Source of the DNA: Maricaulis sp.
GTDB taxonomy: Bacteria > Pseudomonadota > Alphaproteobacteria > Caulobacterales > Maricaulaceae
Reading direction: 5' to 3'
Length of the DNA stretch: 35,371 nt
Assembly: GCA_029251785.1 (NCBI GenBank)
Contig: JAQXCQ010000032.1
Coordinates: forward strand, 1 to 35,371
The translations under genes and the position numbers were made by a program. Positions 1 to 7,852 of the stretch are shown here, piece by piece. The notes under the pieces were generated by a model. The model saw only the letters and a list, made by a program, of their open reading frames with translations, had not been told where the DNA came from and did not search any database. Position 1 is the first letter of the stretch, and every line of letters begins with the position of its first letter.

Positions 1-2079
1 ATCGTTCGTGACCAGCCGGGCGTGAAAGAGCAGGTTGGTGTCTATCTTGATGAATCAGTGATCTCACTGTCGCTCTTTACACCGGATCTCGACCTTTATG
101 ACCTGAACCGGGTGGAAACACTGCGCGGGCCACAGGGCACACTATTTGGTTCTGGTTCCATTGGCGGCACGATCCGTTACATCACAAACCAGCCAGATTT
201 TGGTGGCTTTGAGGCCACCGCTGAAGCGGAACTGAATTCCATCTCAGACGGTGGCATGGGTGGTCACGTAAAGGGCATGGTCAATTTGCCTATGGGTGAC
301 AATGCGGCTCTGCGGGTTGCCGCCTACAACACAGAATATGGCGGCTATATCGACGCGCTTGGAGAGGGCGGGTCGATGAACGAGGATGTCAATAGTGGCA
401 ATCGTCGTGGCATCCGTGCGGCGCTGGCTTTCGAGTTGGCCGACAATATCATGATCACTCCGCGCGTGGTGTACCAGGAAGTTGGCGCTGACGGGTTCAA
501 CCGCCAGGAAGTCTTCAGCCTGTTTGCCAACCCCCACACAACAACACGTCCGGCCATTCAAATGGGCGAACGCCAACAATACCTGCTGCGCGAAGAAGAA
601 TTTTCCGATGAATTCATGCTGTTCGACCTGACGGCCGAAATGGAATTTGACGGGTTCGATCTGACATCGATTACCAGCCTGACGGATCGCTCGATCCTGG
701 TCAGCCGGGATGCCAGTGCGCTGACCGGTAGTGTATCGGTTGACCTCGGTTACACCGACGCAGATGTCCTGCTCCCATCCAACCTTCGTGACACCACCGA
801 AATCGACATGTTCACGCAGGAAGTGCGTCTCACTTCAAATGGCGGTGGCGATGTACAGTGGATCGTCGGTGCTTTCTTCTCGGAAACCGACCGCGTGTAC
901 GCTCAGCGTCTTCCAACACCTGGATATGATGCGGCGACGGACCTCGCACTCGGCGCTGGTACATCCGCTGCGGTTGCCAACGGGTTTGGTGCCGATTCCC
1001 CGTTCAATTCCGATCTGCCTTACACGATCGAACAGACGGCCATCTTTGGTGAAGTGAACTGGCAGGCAACTGATCGCCTCGAAATCACGGCGGGCGGTCG
1101 TTGGTATGACTTCTCTGAGACACGCACGATTCTGTCCGGTGGGCTGTTCGCTGCCGGTGGACCCCTGCAAGAGGATACAACCGAGTCTTCTGGTTTCACG
1201 CCACGTGTGATGGCCAGCTATGAGCTGAACGACACGTTCACCCTGAACGCGCAGGCCTCCCAAGGTTTCCGTCTGGGTGGCGTGAATGATCCGCTCAATA
1301 CCGGCCTCTGTACAGCCGGTGACCTCGCCGTCTTTGGTGGCTTCCAGGACTATGATGATGAAACATTGTGGAACTATGAGGCTGGCATCAAGGCGTCTTC
1401 GGGCAGCACCACCTTTAATGCTGCGGTGTTCCACACCCAGATTGATGGTCTGCAGGTCACATTGGATGCCGGTTCGTGTTCCTCACGGATCTCGTTCAAC
1501 GTTCCTGAAGCCCACACCACCGGTGTGGAGTTTGAATTCAGCACCGAGATCGCTGATGGCTTCTTCCTGAACCTGTCTGGTAGCGCGCTTGAGGCGGAGT
1601 TTGACTCAACTGTTCTTGACGGAACCGGCGCTATCCTTGGCGGTGTCGAAGAGGGCAATCGTCTGGCGTCCGTGCCAAATGTTCAGTTCTCTGCGAGCTT
1701 CCTGTGGGTCTATGACACACCATGGGCCGGCGCTGGCTCAGAAGGCTTCACAACCTTCGCCGTCCAGCATGTTGGCGATCGTATCACCCAGCCAAGCGAC
1801 CAGTTGATCGGATCGGGTACATTCCAGTCCGGCCTGCCATTTGGCGGAGCGACCGGCAATGAGTTCAACGTTGTTGATCTTGAGCTTGACCCATACCAGC
1901 TGGCCTATTTCAGCACCGGCGTGGATTATGGCGACATGCAAGTCACACTCTTCATGGACAATGTGTTTGATGAAAATGTGAACTTGTCCTTTGACCGTGA
2001 GCGCGGTGGTCGCGCCCGTCTCGGTTTCCGGACCAATCAGCCACGCACAATCGGCATCAATATCCGCAAGCAATACTAA
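1..2079 (+). CDS. TonB-dependent outer-membrane receptor (5' end missing)
   Basis: The reading frame is open from the first base of the window, so the start codon, signal peptide and TonB box lie upstream. The visible part begins inside the plug domain: the motif VETLRGPQGTLFGSGSIGG is the typical end-of-plug signature. The remaining roughly 600 residues are rich in alternating aromatic and polar strands, as in a 22-strand beta barrel, and the protein ends in an aromatic residue (Tyr), as expected for BAM-dependent insertion. Family members take up large or scarce substrates (siderophores, oligosaccharides, peptides, vitamin B12) across the outer membrane using TonB/ExbBD energy. The substrate cannot be read from the sequence. 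A terminator follows directly. Marine alphaproteobacteria carry many such receptors, and the peptidases nearby make peptide uptake a possible but unproven role. Confidence 0.93.
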   Translation: MVRDQPGVKEQVGVYLDESVISLSLFTPDLDLYDLNRVETLRGPQGTLFGSGSIGGTIRYITNQPDFGGFEATAEAELNSISDGGMGGHVKGMVNLPMGDNAALRVAAYNTEYGGYIDALGEGGSMNEDVNSGNRRGIRAALAFELADNIMITPRVVYQEVGADGFNRQEVFSLFANPHTTTRPAIQMGERQQYLLREEEFSDEFMLFDLTAEMEFDGFDLTSITSLTDRSILVSRDASALTGSVSVDLGYTDADVLLPSNLRDTTEIDMFTQEVRLTSNGGGDVQWIVGAFFSETDRVYAQRLPTPGYDAATDLALGAGTSAAVANGFGADSPFNSDLPYTIEQTAIFGEVNWQATDRLEITAGGRWYDFSETRTILSGGLFAAGGPLQEDTTESSGFTPRVMASYELNDTFTLNAQASQGFRLGGVNDPLNTGLCTAGDLAVFGGFQDYDDETLWNYEAGIKASSGSTTFNAAVFHTQIDGLQVTLDAGSCSSRISFNVPEAHTTGVEFEFSTEIADGFFLNLSGSALEAEFDSTVLDGTGAILGGVEEGNRLASVPNVQFSASFLWVYDTPWAGAGSEGFTTFAVQHVGDRITQPSDQLIGSGTFQSGLPFGGATGNEFNVVDLELDPYQLAYFSTGVDYGDMQVTLFMDNVFDENVNLSFDRERGGRARLGFRTNQPRTIGINIRKQY

Positions 2080-2104
2080 GCCTCGCGAATAGCTGACACA
2101 GAAA

Positions 2105-2132
2105 CGGGCGGCCCTTGAGCCGCCCGTTTTTT
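2105..2132 (+). terminator. Intrinsic terminator after the TonB-dependent receptor gene
   Basis: An 8-bp GC stem (CGGGCGGC at 2105-2112 paired with GCCGCCCG at 2119-2126), a six-base loop and a run of six T form a classic rho-independent terminator, 25 bases after the receptor stop codon. The leftward ytoQ gene ends 22 bases further on, but the T-run is only on the rightward side. Confidence 0.85.
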
Positions 2133-2153
2133 ATTGCGTGATTCAAATTTTGA

Positions 2154-2618
2154 TCAGCGCGGCAAATCGCATTCGATTACATAGGCCAGTATATCGGCGA
2201 TCTGATCCGGATCGGTGCAAGTGGCCAAGGCGGCCGCATCAATCTCTTTCATTGCATGGGTTAGGGCATCATCACGCAGAGTGATCAGTGGAGTCTGCAG
2301 GGCCGCGGCATAGCCAGCGTCAAACGCCGCATTCCATTGCCGATATTTGTCGCCGAAACGCACGACCACAATGTCGGCTCGTTCAATCAGGGTCCGGGTG
2401 CGGATCGCGTTAATTTTGGCGGCCTTATGGTCCCGCCAGAATCCGTTTGTTTCCTCGCCCAGGATCAACTCGCCACATTCATCGCTGTCTGCGTGCACCG
2501 TGTTGGGGCCGACAAACTCAATCGGCAATTCCAGTGCGTTGCAAGACTTTGTAATGCGATCGCGCCAGTCGCTGTGAATTTCGCCTGACAAGTAAACCGT
2601 CCAAACAATTTCGGTCAT
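2154..2618 (-). CDS. ytoQ: YtoQ family protein (nucleoside 2-deoxyribosyltransferase-like)
   Basis: This 154-residue protein matches the YtoQ family throughout. Recognisable blocks are VYLSGEIHSDWRD near the N-terminus, FVGPNTVHADSDECGELILG, KINAIRTRTLIERADIVVVRFG, and KYRQWNAAFDAGYA in the middle. The fold is related to nucleoside 2-deoxyribosyltransferases, but the biochemical role of YtoQ is not established, so no substrate is assigned. It lies 9 bases downstream of dapF on the same strand, suggesting cotranscription; whether this has metabolic meaning is unknown. No signal peptide or membrane segment is visible, so it should be cytoplasmic. Confidence 0.88.
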   Translation of the reverse strand: MTEIVWTVYLSGEIHSDWRDRITKSCNALELPIEFVGPNTVHADSDECGELILGEETNGFWRDHKAAKINAIRTRTLIERADIVVVRFGDKYRQWNAAFDAGYAAALQTPLITLRDDALTHAMKEIDAAALATCTDPDQIADILAYVIECDLPR

Positions 2619-2627
2619 GATTGCTTC

Positions 2628-3446
2628 CTAAAATGTGATGTCGACCTCGCCGTCATCCTCAACTGGTCCGGTGAGGATGGCGTGATTATCGCTCTCGCGC
2701 CACTCGACCAACAATTCCCCCCCGTCCGCCAAAACGGATGCATGGCGTTCAGTTAGGCCGCGCCTGTGCGCCGCTACAAGTGCGGCGCAGGCTCCAGTTC
2801 CGCAAGCGGCTGTTAGTCCGGCTCCACGCTCCCAAACTCGAAGACGGATATGGTTGGGGTCGTAAATTTGGGCAAAACCGGCATTGACCCGCTCCGGAAA
2901 CATCGGATCGAGCTCTACTTCCCGACCCAATTTCGCCACCGGCAGATTTTCCACGTCGTGGACGAAGAATACCGCGTGTGGATTCCCCATATTCACAGCA
3001 CCGGGCCGCTCAATGCGCACGCCGTCAATCTCGGTAGAAAACGGCAGTTCAACCGTGTCCATTTCTCGAGCCAAGGGTATGTTTTGCCAATTCAGGCGCG
3101 GCTCACCCATATCGACACTGACCAGCATTTCGCCCGCCATGCGCGCCTTCAGCAAACCGCCAACGGTCCCAATGGTCACGTCGGCGCGGTTTCCGGCGCG
3201 CATTAATTCCAGCGCCGCTGCTCTTGTACCATTACCGCAGGCCCCCACTTCATCTCCATCGGCATTCCAGATGCGCATGAAGGCTGTGGTGGTCTGGCTG
3301 TCTTCCAGCAAAAGCAATTGATCAAAGCGGTGCTGCAGCGCCCATTCGCGGACCTGGTCAGCGCTAAAATTGACCAAGCCAGCCCGTCCTCGAGCGTCCG
3401 CGAGTAAGAAAGCGTTTCCCGCACCATTCATAAGTTTTGCGCGCAT
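2628..3446 (-). CDS. dapF: Diaminopimelate epimerase
   Basis: Converts LL-diaminopimelate to the meso form, the penultimate step of lysine synthesis and the source of the peptidoglycan cross-linking residue. Both catalytic cysteines are present in their family motifs: Cys70 in ACGNGTR and Cys215 in ACGTGACAA. The N-terminal MNGAGNAF matches the family's GxGNDF block, with Ala in place of the usual Leu and Ala in place of the usual Asp. At 272 residues the length is normal. The ATG at 3446 gives five residues before the conserved block, as in other DapF proteins. It is the first gene of a leftward pair with ytoQ and diverges from the S9 peptidase gene across about 90 bases. In many alphaproteobacteria dapF sits beside mtaB and ftsY; here those genes are about 18.5 kb away. 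Confidence 0.95.
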   Translation of the reverse strand: MRAKLMNGAGNAFLLADARGRAGLVNFSADQVREWALQHRFDQLLLLEDSQTTTAFMRIWNADGDEVGACGNGTRAAALELMRAGNRADVTIGTVGGLLKARMAGEMLVSVDMGEPRLNWQNIPLAREMDTVELPFSTEIDGVRIERPGAVNMGNPHAVFFVHDVENLPVAKLGREVELDPMFPERVNAGFAQIYDPNHIRLRVWERGAGLTAACGTGACAALVAAHRRGLTERHASVLADGGELLVEWRESDNHAILTGPVEDDGEVDITF

Positions 3447-3534
3447 ATAGCTGCGATACCGTCACGAGGGCTTTGCGTCCAGCGCCGCAACAGGGTTAAC
3501 TGCGCACCGAAACGTTCTAAGGGGAGTGATATTG

Positions 3535-5730
3535 ATGAAACGTGCAGGATTTTGGGCATCAGCGGTGAGTGTTTTGGCGCTTGCGGCGTGCAGCCAACCC
3601 GCTGCGAATGAAGGAGATGCCGTGAGCACTGATACTGCGGAAACCCCGCAATCGGATTCTGTCCGCGAAATTGTGCAGATCGATCCCAATAACGATCCGC
3701 GTGTGTGGCTTGAAGAAGTCGAAGGCGACGAAGCGACGACATGGGCGGACGGTCAGAACGAACGAACAAATGCTCGCCTGCAGGGTGATGAGCGCTATCA
3801 GGGGCTATTTGATGCGGCTCTGGAACTTTATGAAAGCGAAGATCGCATCCCGTACGGGGCGTATTATGGCGGCTATGTCTGGAATCTCTGGCAGGACAGC
3901 GAGCACACGCACGGTTTGTGGCGCCGCACCACCATGGAAAGCTATCTGACTGACGACATCCAGTGGGAAACGATCCTCGACGTAGATGCCTTGTCTGAGA
4001 CTGAAGGCAAGAATTGGGTCTGGCGCGGTGCAAATTGCCTGGCTCCCGATTACGAGCAATGCATGATCACCCTGTCCGATGGAGGCAGTGATGCAGCGGT
4101 GCGCCGGGAGTTTTCTATCTCGGAGCGCGCCTTTGTTGAGGGTGGCTTCGAAACTCCTGAAGCAAAGGGTGGCGTCAGCTGGGTTGATGCCGACACCTTG
4201 ATGGTTGGTCTGGCCACAAACGAAGCGGATTCAACCACGTCCGGGTATCCGTCGGTCTCATACCGCTGGTCGCGCGGCACCGATATCGCTGACGCGACAG
4301 AAGTTGTTCGCGGTAATCAGGACGATGTCGGCCTGTTTGGCTTCCGCTCGGAAGACAGTGACGGCACCGTCTATATGATGGCGTCACAGGCAGTCACATT
4401 CTACGACACCAATTGGTGGTATCTGCCGGATGACAGCGCTCCGGTCGCGATTCCCCTACCGACGAAGTCATCGATCCGGGATTTGCATGAAGGCCAGCTG
4501 ATCTTCACACTGGAAGAAGACTGGGTGCCTGTAGAGGGCGGCGAAACTTTCGGCTCCGGCTCACTTCTCTCCTTTAATATGGCTGAGTTTGCTGCGTCCG
4601 GTGAACTCCCATCCATCAACACGGTCTACGTGCCCGGCGCGCGTCAATCTCTGGGTAGTGTCGGGTCAACGCGGTCGACGCTTCTTGTTGCCGTAGATGA
4701 AAATGTCGTCGGCGGACTCAAGGCCTTCAATTTTGTCGATGGTGCGTGGTCTTCGCGGGATGTTCCGGTGCCGGCCAATATGACAATCCAGCTAAACGGC
4801 ACAAACAGTCGTGAGGACATTGCCTTCATGAATGCGGAAGGCTTTCTGACGCCGGATACGCTGTATACGGTCAACACCGCCGATTTGAGCGTCGAGGCGA
4901 TCAAGTCGATCCCGGAGCGCTTCAATGCCGAGGGCCTTGTTGTGGAGCAGCTTGAAGTCGCTTCGACAGACGGCACATTGGTTCCTTATTTCGTCGTTCG
5001 TGCCGAAGATACGGTTATGGACGGAACATCCCCGACACTGCTGTACGCCTACGGCGGATTTCAGGTCTCAATCCGGCCGAGCTATTCCGGTTCGCGTGGC
5101 CGCCTGTGGCTTGAAAATGGTGGCGTCTATGTGGTCGCCAATATTCGTGGCGGCGGCGAGTTTGGTCCGGACTGGCACCAGGCCGGCCTGAAAATGGATC
5201 GCCAACGTATCTATGATGATCTGATCTCGGTCGCTGAAGACCTGTCGGATCGCGGCATTTCCAGCCCACGCCGGCTTGGCGTTTATGGCGGTTCCAATGG
5301 CGGTCTGCTGACTGGCGTCATGTATACACAGCGCCCGGATCTGTGGAATGCGGTAGTCTCTGCGGTGCCACTGCTCGACATGTTGCGCTTCAACCAATTG
5401 CTGGCGGGCGCATCCTGGATGGGCGAGTATGGCGATCCGTCAAACCCGGATGAAGGCGCATTTCTTCGCTCGATTTCCCCGTATCACAACGTAGATGCGA
5501 ACGGCGATTATCCGGAGATCTACATCTACACATCTCGCAAGGATGATCGCGTTCACCCGGGTCATGCACGCAAAATGGCGCACCTGCTGGAATCGCTCGG
5601 GCATGATTATCTGTATTACGAAAACCCCGAAGGCGGGCATGCCGCCGCGGCAGACCTTTCGGAATACGCCCGACGGGATGCCATGCTCTACACATTCCTG
5701 ATGCAGAACCTCATGGGTGATGACGAATAG
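3535..5730 (+). CDS. Prolyl oligopeptidase family serine peptidase (S9A), lipoprotein
   Basis: An S9-family serine peptidase that cleaves short peptides, often after proline. The start is placed at ATG 3535 rather than the in-frame GTG at 3526, because the AAGGGGAG ribosome site at 3519-3526 overlaps the GTG and is well spaced from the ATG. The N-terminus is a lipoprotein signal with lipobox LAAC, so the enzyme should be anchored in the envelope and face the periplasm or outside. Residues of about 50-400 form the beta-propeller and the C-terminal third is the alpha/beta hydrolase domain. The catalytic set is visible: Ser587 in GGSNGG, the DDRV block at 670-673 and His702 in GGH. Length (731 residues) is normal for the family. 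The gene is monocistronic, ending in a strong terminator. Substrate preference is inferred from the family only. Confidence 0.94.
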   Translation: MKRAGFWASAVSVLALAACSQPAANEGDAVSTDTAETPQSDSVREIVQIDPNNDPRVWLEEVEGDEATTWADGQNERTNARLQGDERYQGLFDAALELYESEDRIPYGAYYGGYVWNLWQDSEHTHGLWRRTTMESYLTDDIQWETILDVDALSETEGKNWVWRGANCLAPDYEQCMITLSDGGSDAAVRREFSISERAFVEGGFETPEAKGGVSWVDADTLMVGLATNEADSTTSGYPSVSYRWSRGTDIADATEVVRGNQDDVGLFGFRSEDSDGTVYMMASQAVTFYDTNWWYLPDDSAPVAIPLPTKSSIRDLHEGQLIFTLEEDWVPVEGGETFGSGSLLSFNMAEFAASGELPSINTVYVPGARQSLGSVGSTRSTLLVAVDENVVGGLKAFNFVDGAWSSRDVPVPANMTIQLNGTNSREDIAFMNAEGFLTPDTLYTVNTADLSVEAIKSIPERFNAEGLVVEQLEVASTDGTLVPYFVVRAEDTVMDGTSPTLLYAYGGFQVSIRPSYSGSRGRLWLENGGVYVVANIRGGGEFGPDWHQAGLKMDRQRIYDDLISVAEDLSDRGISSPRRLGVYGGSNGGLLTGVMYTQRPDLWNAVVSAVPLLDMLRFNQLLAGASWMGEYGDPSNPDEGAFLRSISPYHNVDANGDYPEIYIYTSRKDDRVHPGHARKMAHLLESLGHDYLYYENPEGGHAAAADLSEYARRDAMLYTFLMQNLMGDDE

Positions 5731-5752
5731 CCGCTGACTTATCGCGCAATGA

Positions 5753-5783
5753 AAAACCCCCGAGGCCAGGCCTCGGGGGTTTT
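5753..5783. terminator. Bidirectional terminator between S9 peptidase and NTF2-like gene
   Basis: A nine-pair GC stem (CCCCCGAGG at 5757-5765 with CCTCGGGGG at 5771-5779) and a five-base loop are flanked by A4 on the left and T4 on the right. The hairpin can therefore terminate transcription from both sides. It sits between two converging genes, 26 bases from the first stop and 22 from the second. Confidence 0.88.
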
Positions 5784-5801
5784 GTTTTGACATTTGGAGA
5801 T

Positions 5802-6308
5802 CTAGTCGAACGCGGCTTCGACAGGCCAGTCATCACTGGCGCTGCGCCAAAGAAGGGACGCAATTTTCCATTCTCCATCGACCTTGAAAAAGGTCATGAA
5901 GTTGACACCGGTGACCATAATCTCTCCGGTCACACCACTGACGCCTTCATAGGCAGTTCGAACATGGGCCAGCTCACCGTAGATCACGATGTCAGACCGG
6001 GTTTCGCGCTCGGTAAAACCATTGTCCGTCAGAAAGCTCGCACTTCTTTCAATATAACCCTCAAGCGTAATGACACGACCACGCCCCGTCCCCTCCGGGC
6101 CGGGACCAACGGCTCCCATGACAGCATCCGGCAGGAACATGCCCCGCATGGAATCAAAATCTCGCTCCTGACCAACCGGGCCGGAAATGACAGCATAAAT
6201 AGCGTCTACAGCTGCCTGAACGTCCTCTCGGTCATCAGCAAATGTAACCGAAGCGCTTGTCAAAGTTAGACAAAAAGCGGCAATCGCCGTTGGTATAAAT
6301 CTCAACAT
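5802..6308 (-). CDS. Secreted NTF2-like / SnoaL-like protein
   Basis: The first about 24 residues are a signal peptide (MLRFIPTAIAAFCLTL..., cleavage near ASVTFA/DD), so the 168-residue protein should be periplasmic. The mature part resembles the NTF2-like superfamily: an initial helix (VQAAVDAIYAVISG), a FLPDAVMG strand, and the C-terminal FMTFFKVDGEWKIASLLWRS block typical of DUF4440/SnoaL-like domains. This fold occurs in ketosteroid isomerases, cyclases and many small binding proteins, so the function cannot be deduced. A purine-rich GGGGGA ribosome site precedes the ATG. The gene diverges from the S41 peptidase gene across about 170 bases and converges on the S9 peptidase. Confidence 0.8.
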   Translation of the reverse strand: MLRFIPTAIAAFCLTLTSASVTFADDREDVQAAVDAIYAVISGPVGQERDFDSMRGMFLPDAVMGAVGPGPEGTGRGRVITLEGYIERSASFLTDNGFTERETRSDIVIYGELAHVRTAYEGVSGVTGEIMVTGVNFMTFFKVDGEWKIASLLWRSASDDWPVEAAFD

Positions 6309-6480
6309 GATAGTCCCCCATTGAATGATCCCGCAGTCTGCTTAGGGAGCACATCGGGTTCAAGTTACCAAATGGAGAGGCTTTAATGGCCCCATTTTGC
6401 TGGTTTATCGACACGATTATGCTAAGCAACGAGCTCCCTGGGGGGCTTCGCGATCCTGATCGCGGGTAAGGGAGTACGCT

Positions 6481-7776
6481 GTGATGCTTGTTTCGCTATT
6501 GCTCGGAACGCTTATCTTGACCACCCAGCCAGAATTGAAACTGGCTGACGACCTGCAACAATTTCGCTCTGACGTTCTAGCTGTTGATCGAAGCTTCACC
6601 CCGGAACAACGTGCCGAGGCGGACATCCAGCTGAGCCAAATTGAGGCACAGCTGACGGATATGAGTCAGGCCCAATTCCAACTGTCGCTTGCGCGCGTTA
6701 TGAACACCTCCAACAACGGTCATTCGGTTTTGCTGGCATCCGGTTGGGCCAATCAGTTCAACAGCCTGCCCGTCAATTTTTTGATTACCTCGGACGGAAT
6801 GTATATCGCCGCAGCTGCAGACCATCATTCTGATCTGGTGGGTGCAAGGGTGATTAGTATCAACGGTCATGACCAATCCGTTCTTGAAAGCCGATGGGAT
6901 AACCATCAAAGCTCAACGCTTGGATGGCGCCGGCAATTTGTCTATTACTTCATTGAATCGCCGGAATTATTGCATGCGGCTGGGTTGGGGGATCACTCAG
7001 AGCGTGCCGTGCTGACGATCGAGCAAGACGGTGCCACGCGAACAATCGTCCTGGCCGCTCAACCTGTTGAGATCCGCGTGCGAGGCATTGAGGCCTTACT
7101 TCCTCCACCTCGTGTTATCGCGATAAGCCGCGACCGCGAAGCGGGACAAAACCCCATCTACTTGCAAGAACCCGATCGGGTTTTTCGCTGGCAATGGCTG
7201 GCAGATGAAGCTGTTCTATACATACAGTATCGCGCCAATATCGACTTCTCCGGGCAAGAAGATGTCGAAGCTTTTCAGGCGGAGGTCCGGCAAGCCATTA
7301 CCGAACACGAACCGACGCGCATCATTCTTGATCAGCGCTTCAACCTCGGTGGTGACTTGAATATCACCCGCTCCTTGATGCAATTCCTCCCCGACGCCGT
7401 TGGCGAAGATGGTCGGGTGTTTGCCCTGGTTTCCGGTCGAACATTTTCGGCTGGGATCAGCAGTGTTGGCTATTTGAGGCAGGCGGGCGGTGATCGCGTG
7501 ACTATTATCGGCCAGCCGCTTGGAGATAGTCTCAATTTCTGGGCCGAAGGTGATCTGGTTGTGCTCGAAAACACGAACGCCGCATTTCTCTACGCACGTG
7601 AGAGACATAACTACGTCACCGGCTGCCCCGAAGACGATTGCCATGGTTCGATCCGGCACCACCCGATCAGGGTCGATAATCTGGATCCCGATTATGTTGT
7701 CGATCTGAGTTGGTCTGATTATCTCGCCGGTCGCGACCCGTGGATGGATCGGGCCCTGGAACTCAGCGCGCAGTGA
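6481..7776 (+). CDS. S41-family peptidase-like exported protein
   Basis: The N-terminus (MMLVSLLLGTLILTT) is a short signal or anchor segment. The C-terminal half reads as an S41/tail-specific peptidase core: RIILDQRFNLGGD matches the family's D-x-R-x-N-G-G block, SGRTFSAG carries the likely nucleophile Ser323, and the closing PDYVVDLSWSDYLAGRDPWMDRAL matches the usual S41 C-terminal signature. His81 in NNGHSVLL may be the histidine of the tricorn-type catalytic set. No lysine follows the serine at the Ser-Lys distance used by CtpA-type enzymes, which favours a tricorn-like arrangement or loss of activity. The AAGGGAG site at 6468-6474 allows GTG 6481 or ATG 6484 as start; the two differ by one residue. 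The gene ends in a strong terminator. Substrate is unknown. Confidence 0.78.
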   Translation: MMLVSLLLGTLILTTQPELKLADDLQQFRSDVLAVDRSFTPEQRAEADIQLSQIEAQLTDMSQAQFQLSLARVMNTSNNGHSVLLASGWANQFNSLPVNFLITSDGMYIAAAADHHSDLVGARVISINGHDQSVLESRWDNHQSSTLGWRRQFVYYFIESPELLHAAGLGDHSERAVLTIEQDGATRTIVLAAQPVEIRVRGIEALLPPPRVIAISRDREAGQNPIYLQEPDRVFRWQWLADEAVLYIQYRANIDFSGQEDVEAFQAEVRQAITEHEPTRIILDQRFNLGGDLNITRSLMQFLPDAVGEDGRVFALVSGRTFSAGISSVGYLRQAGGDRVTIIGQPLGDSLNFWAEGDLVVLENTNAAFLYARERHNYVTGCPEDDCHGSIRHHPIRVDNLDPDYVVDLSWSDYLAGRDPWMDRALELSAQ

Positions 7777-7796
7777 AGCGCTAAGATCGATGGAAT

Positions 7797-7837
7797 AAAA
7801 AGAGGGCGGCGATTGGATAATCGCCGCCCTCCTTTTT
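7797..7837. terminator. Bidirectional terminator between S41 peptidase and mmsA
   Basis: A perfect 13-pair stem (7802-7814 with 7819-7831, core AGGGCGGCGATT) with a four-base GGAT loop has five A on its left and five T on its right. It is placed between converging genes, 26 bases after the peptidase stop and 16 bases beyond the mmsA stop, so it should serve both. Confidence 0.9.
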
Positions 7838-7852
7838 AGGTAATATTTGGTA

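Noticed and set aside
835-1434. 199-codon open frame on the minus strand
   Set aside because: Antisense to the TonB-dependent receptor barrel; no domain or ribosome site supports it.
3428-4033. 201-codon open frame on the minus strand
   Set aside because: Antisense to the start of the S9 peptidase gene and extends into the dapF end; Arg/Pro/Cys-rich with no family likeness.
6449-6464. Small palindrome (CGCGAT-CCTG-ATCGCG) just before the S41 peptidase gene
   Set aside because: Only six pairs and right before the ribosome site; it could be an operator or a leader hairpin, but nothing else in the sequence supports either.
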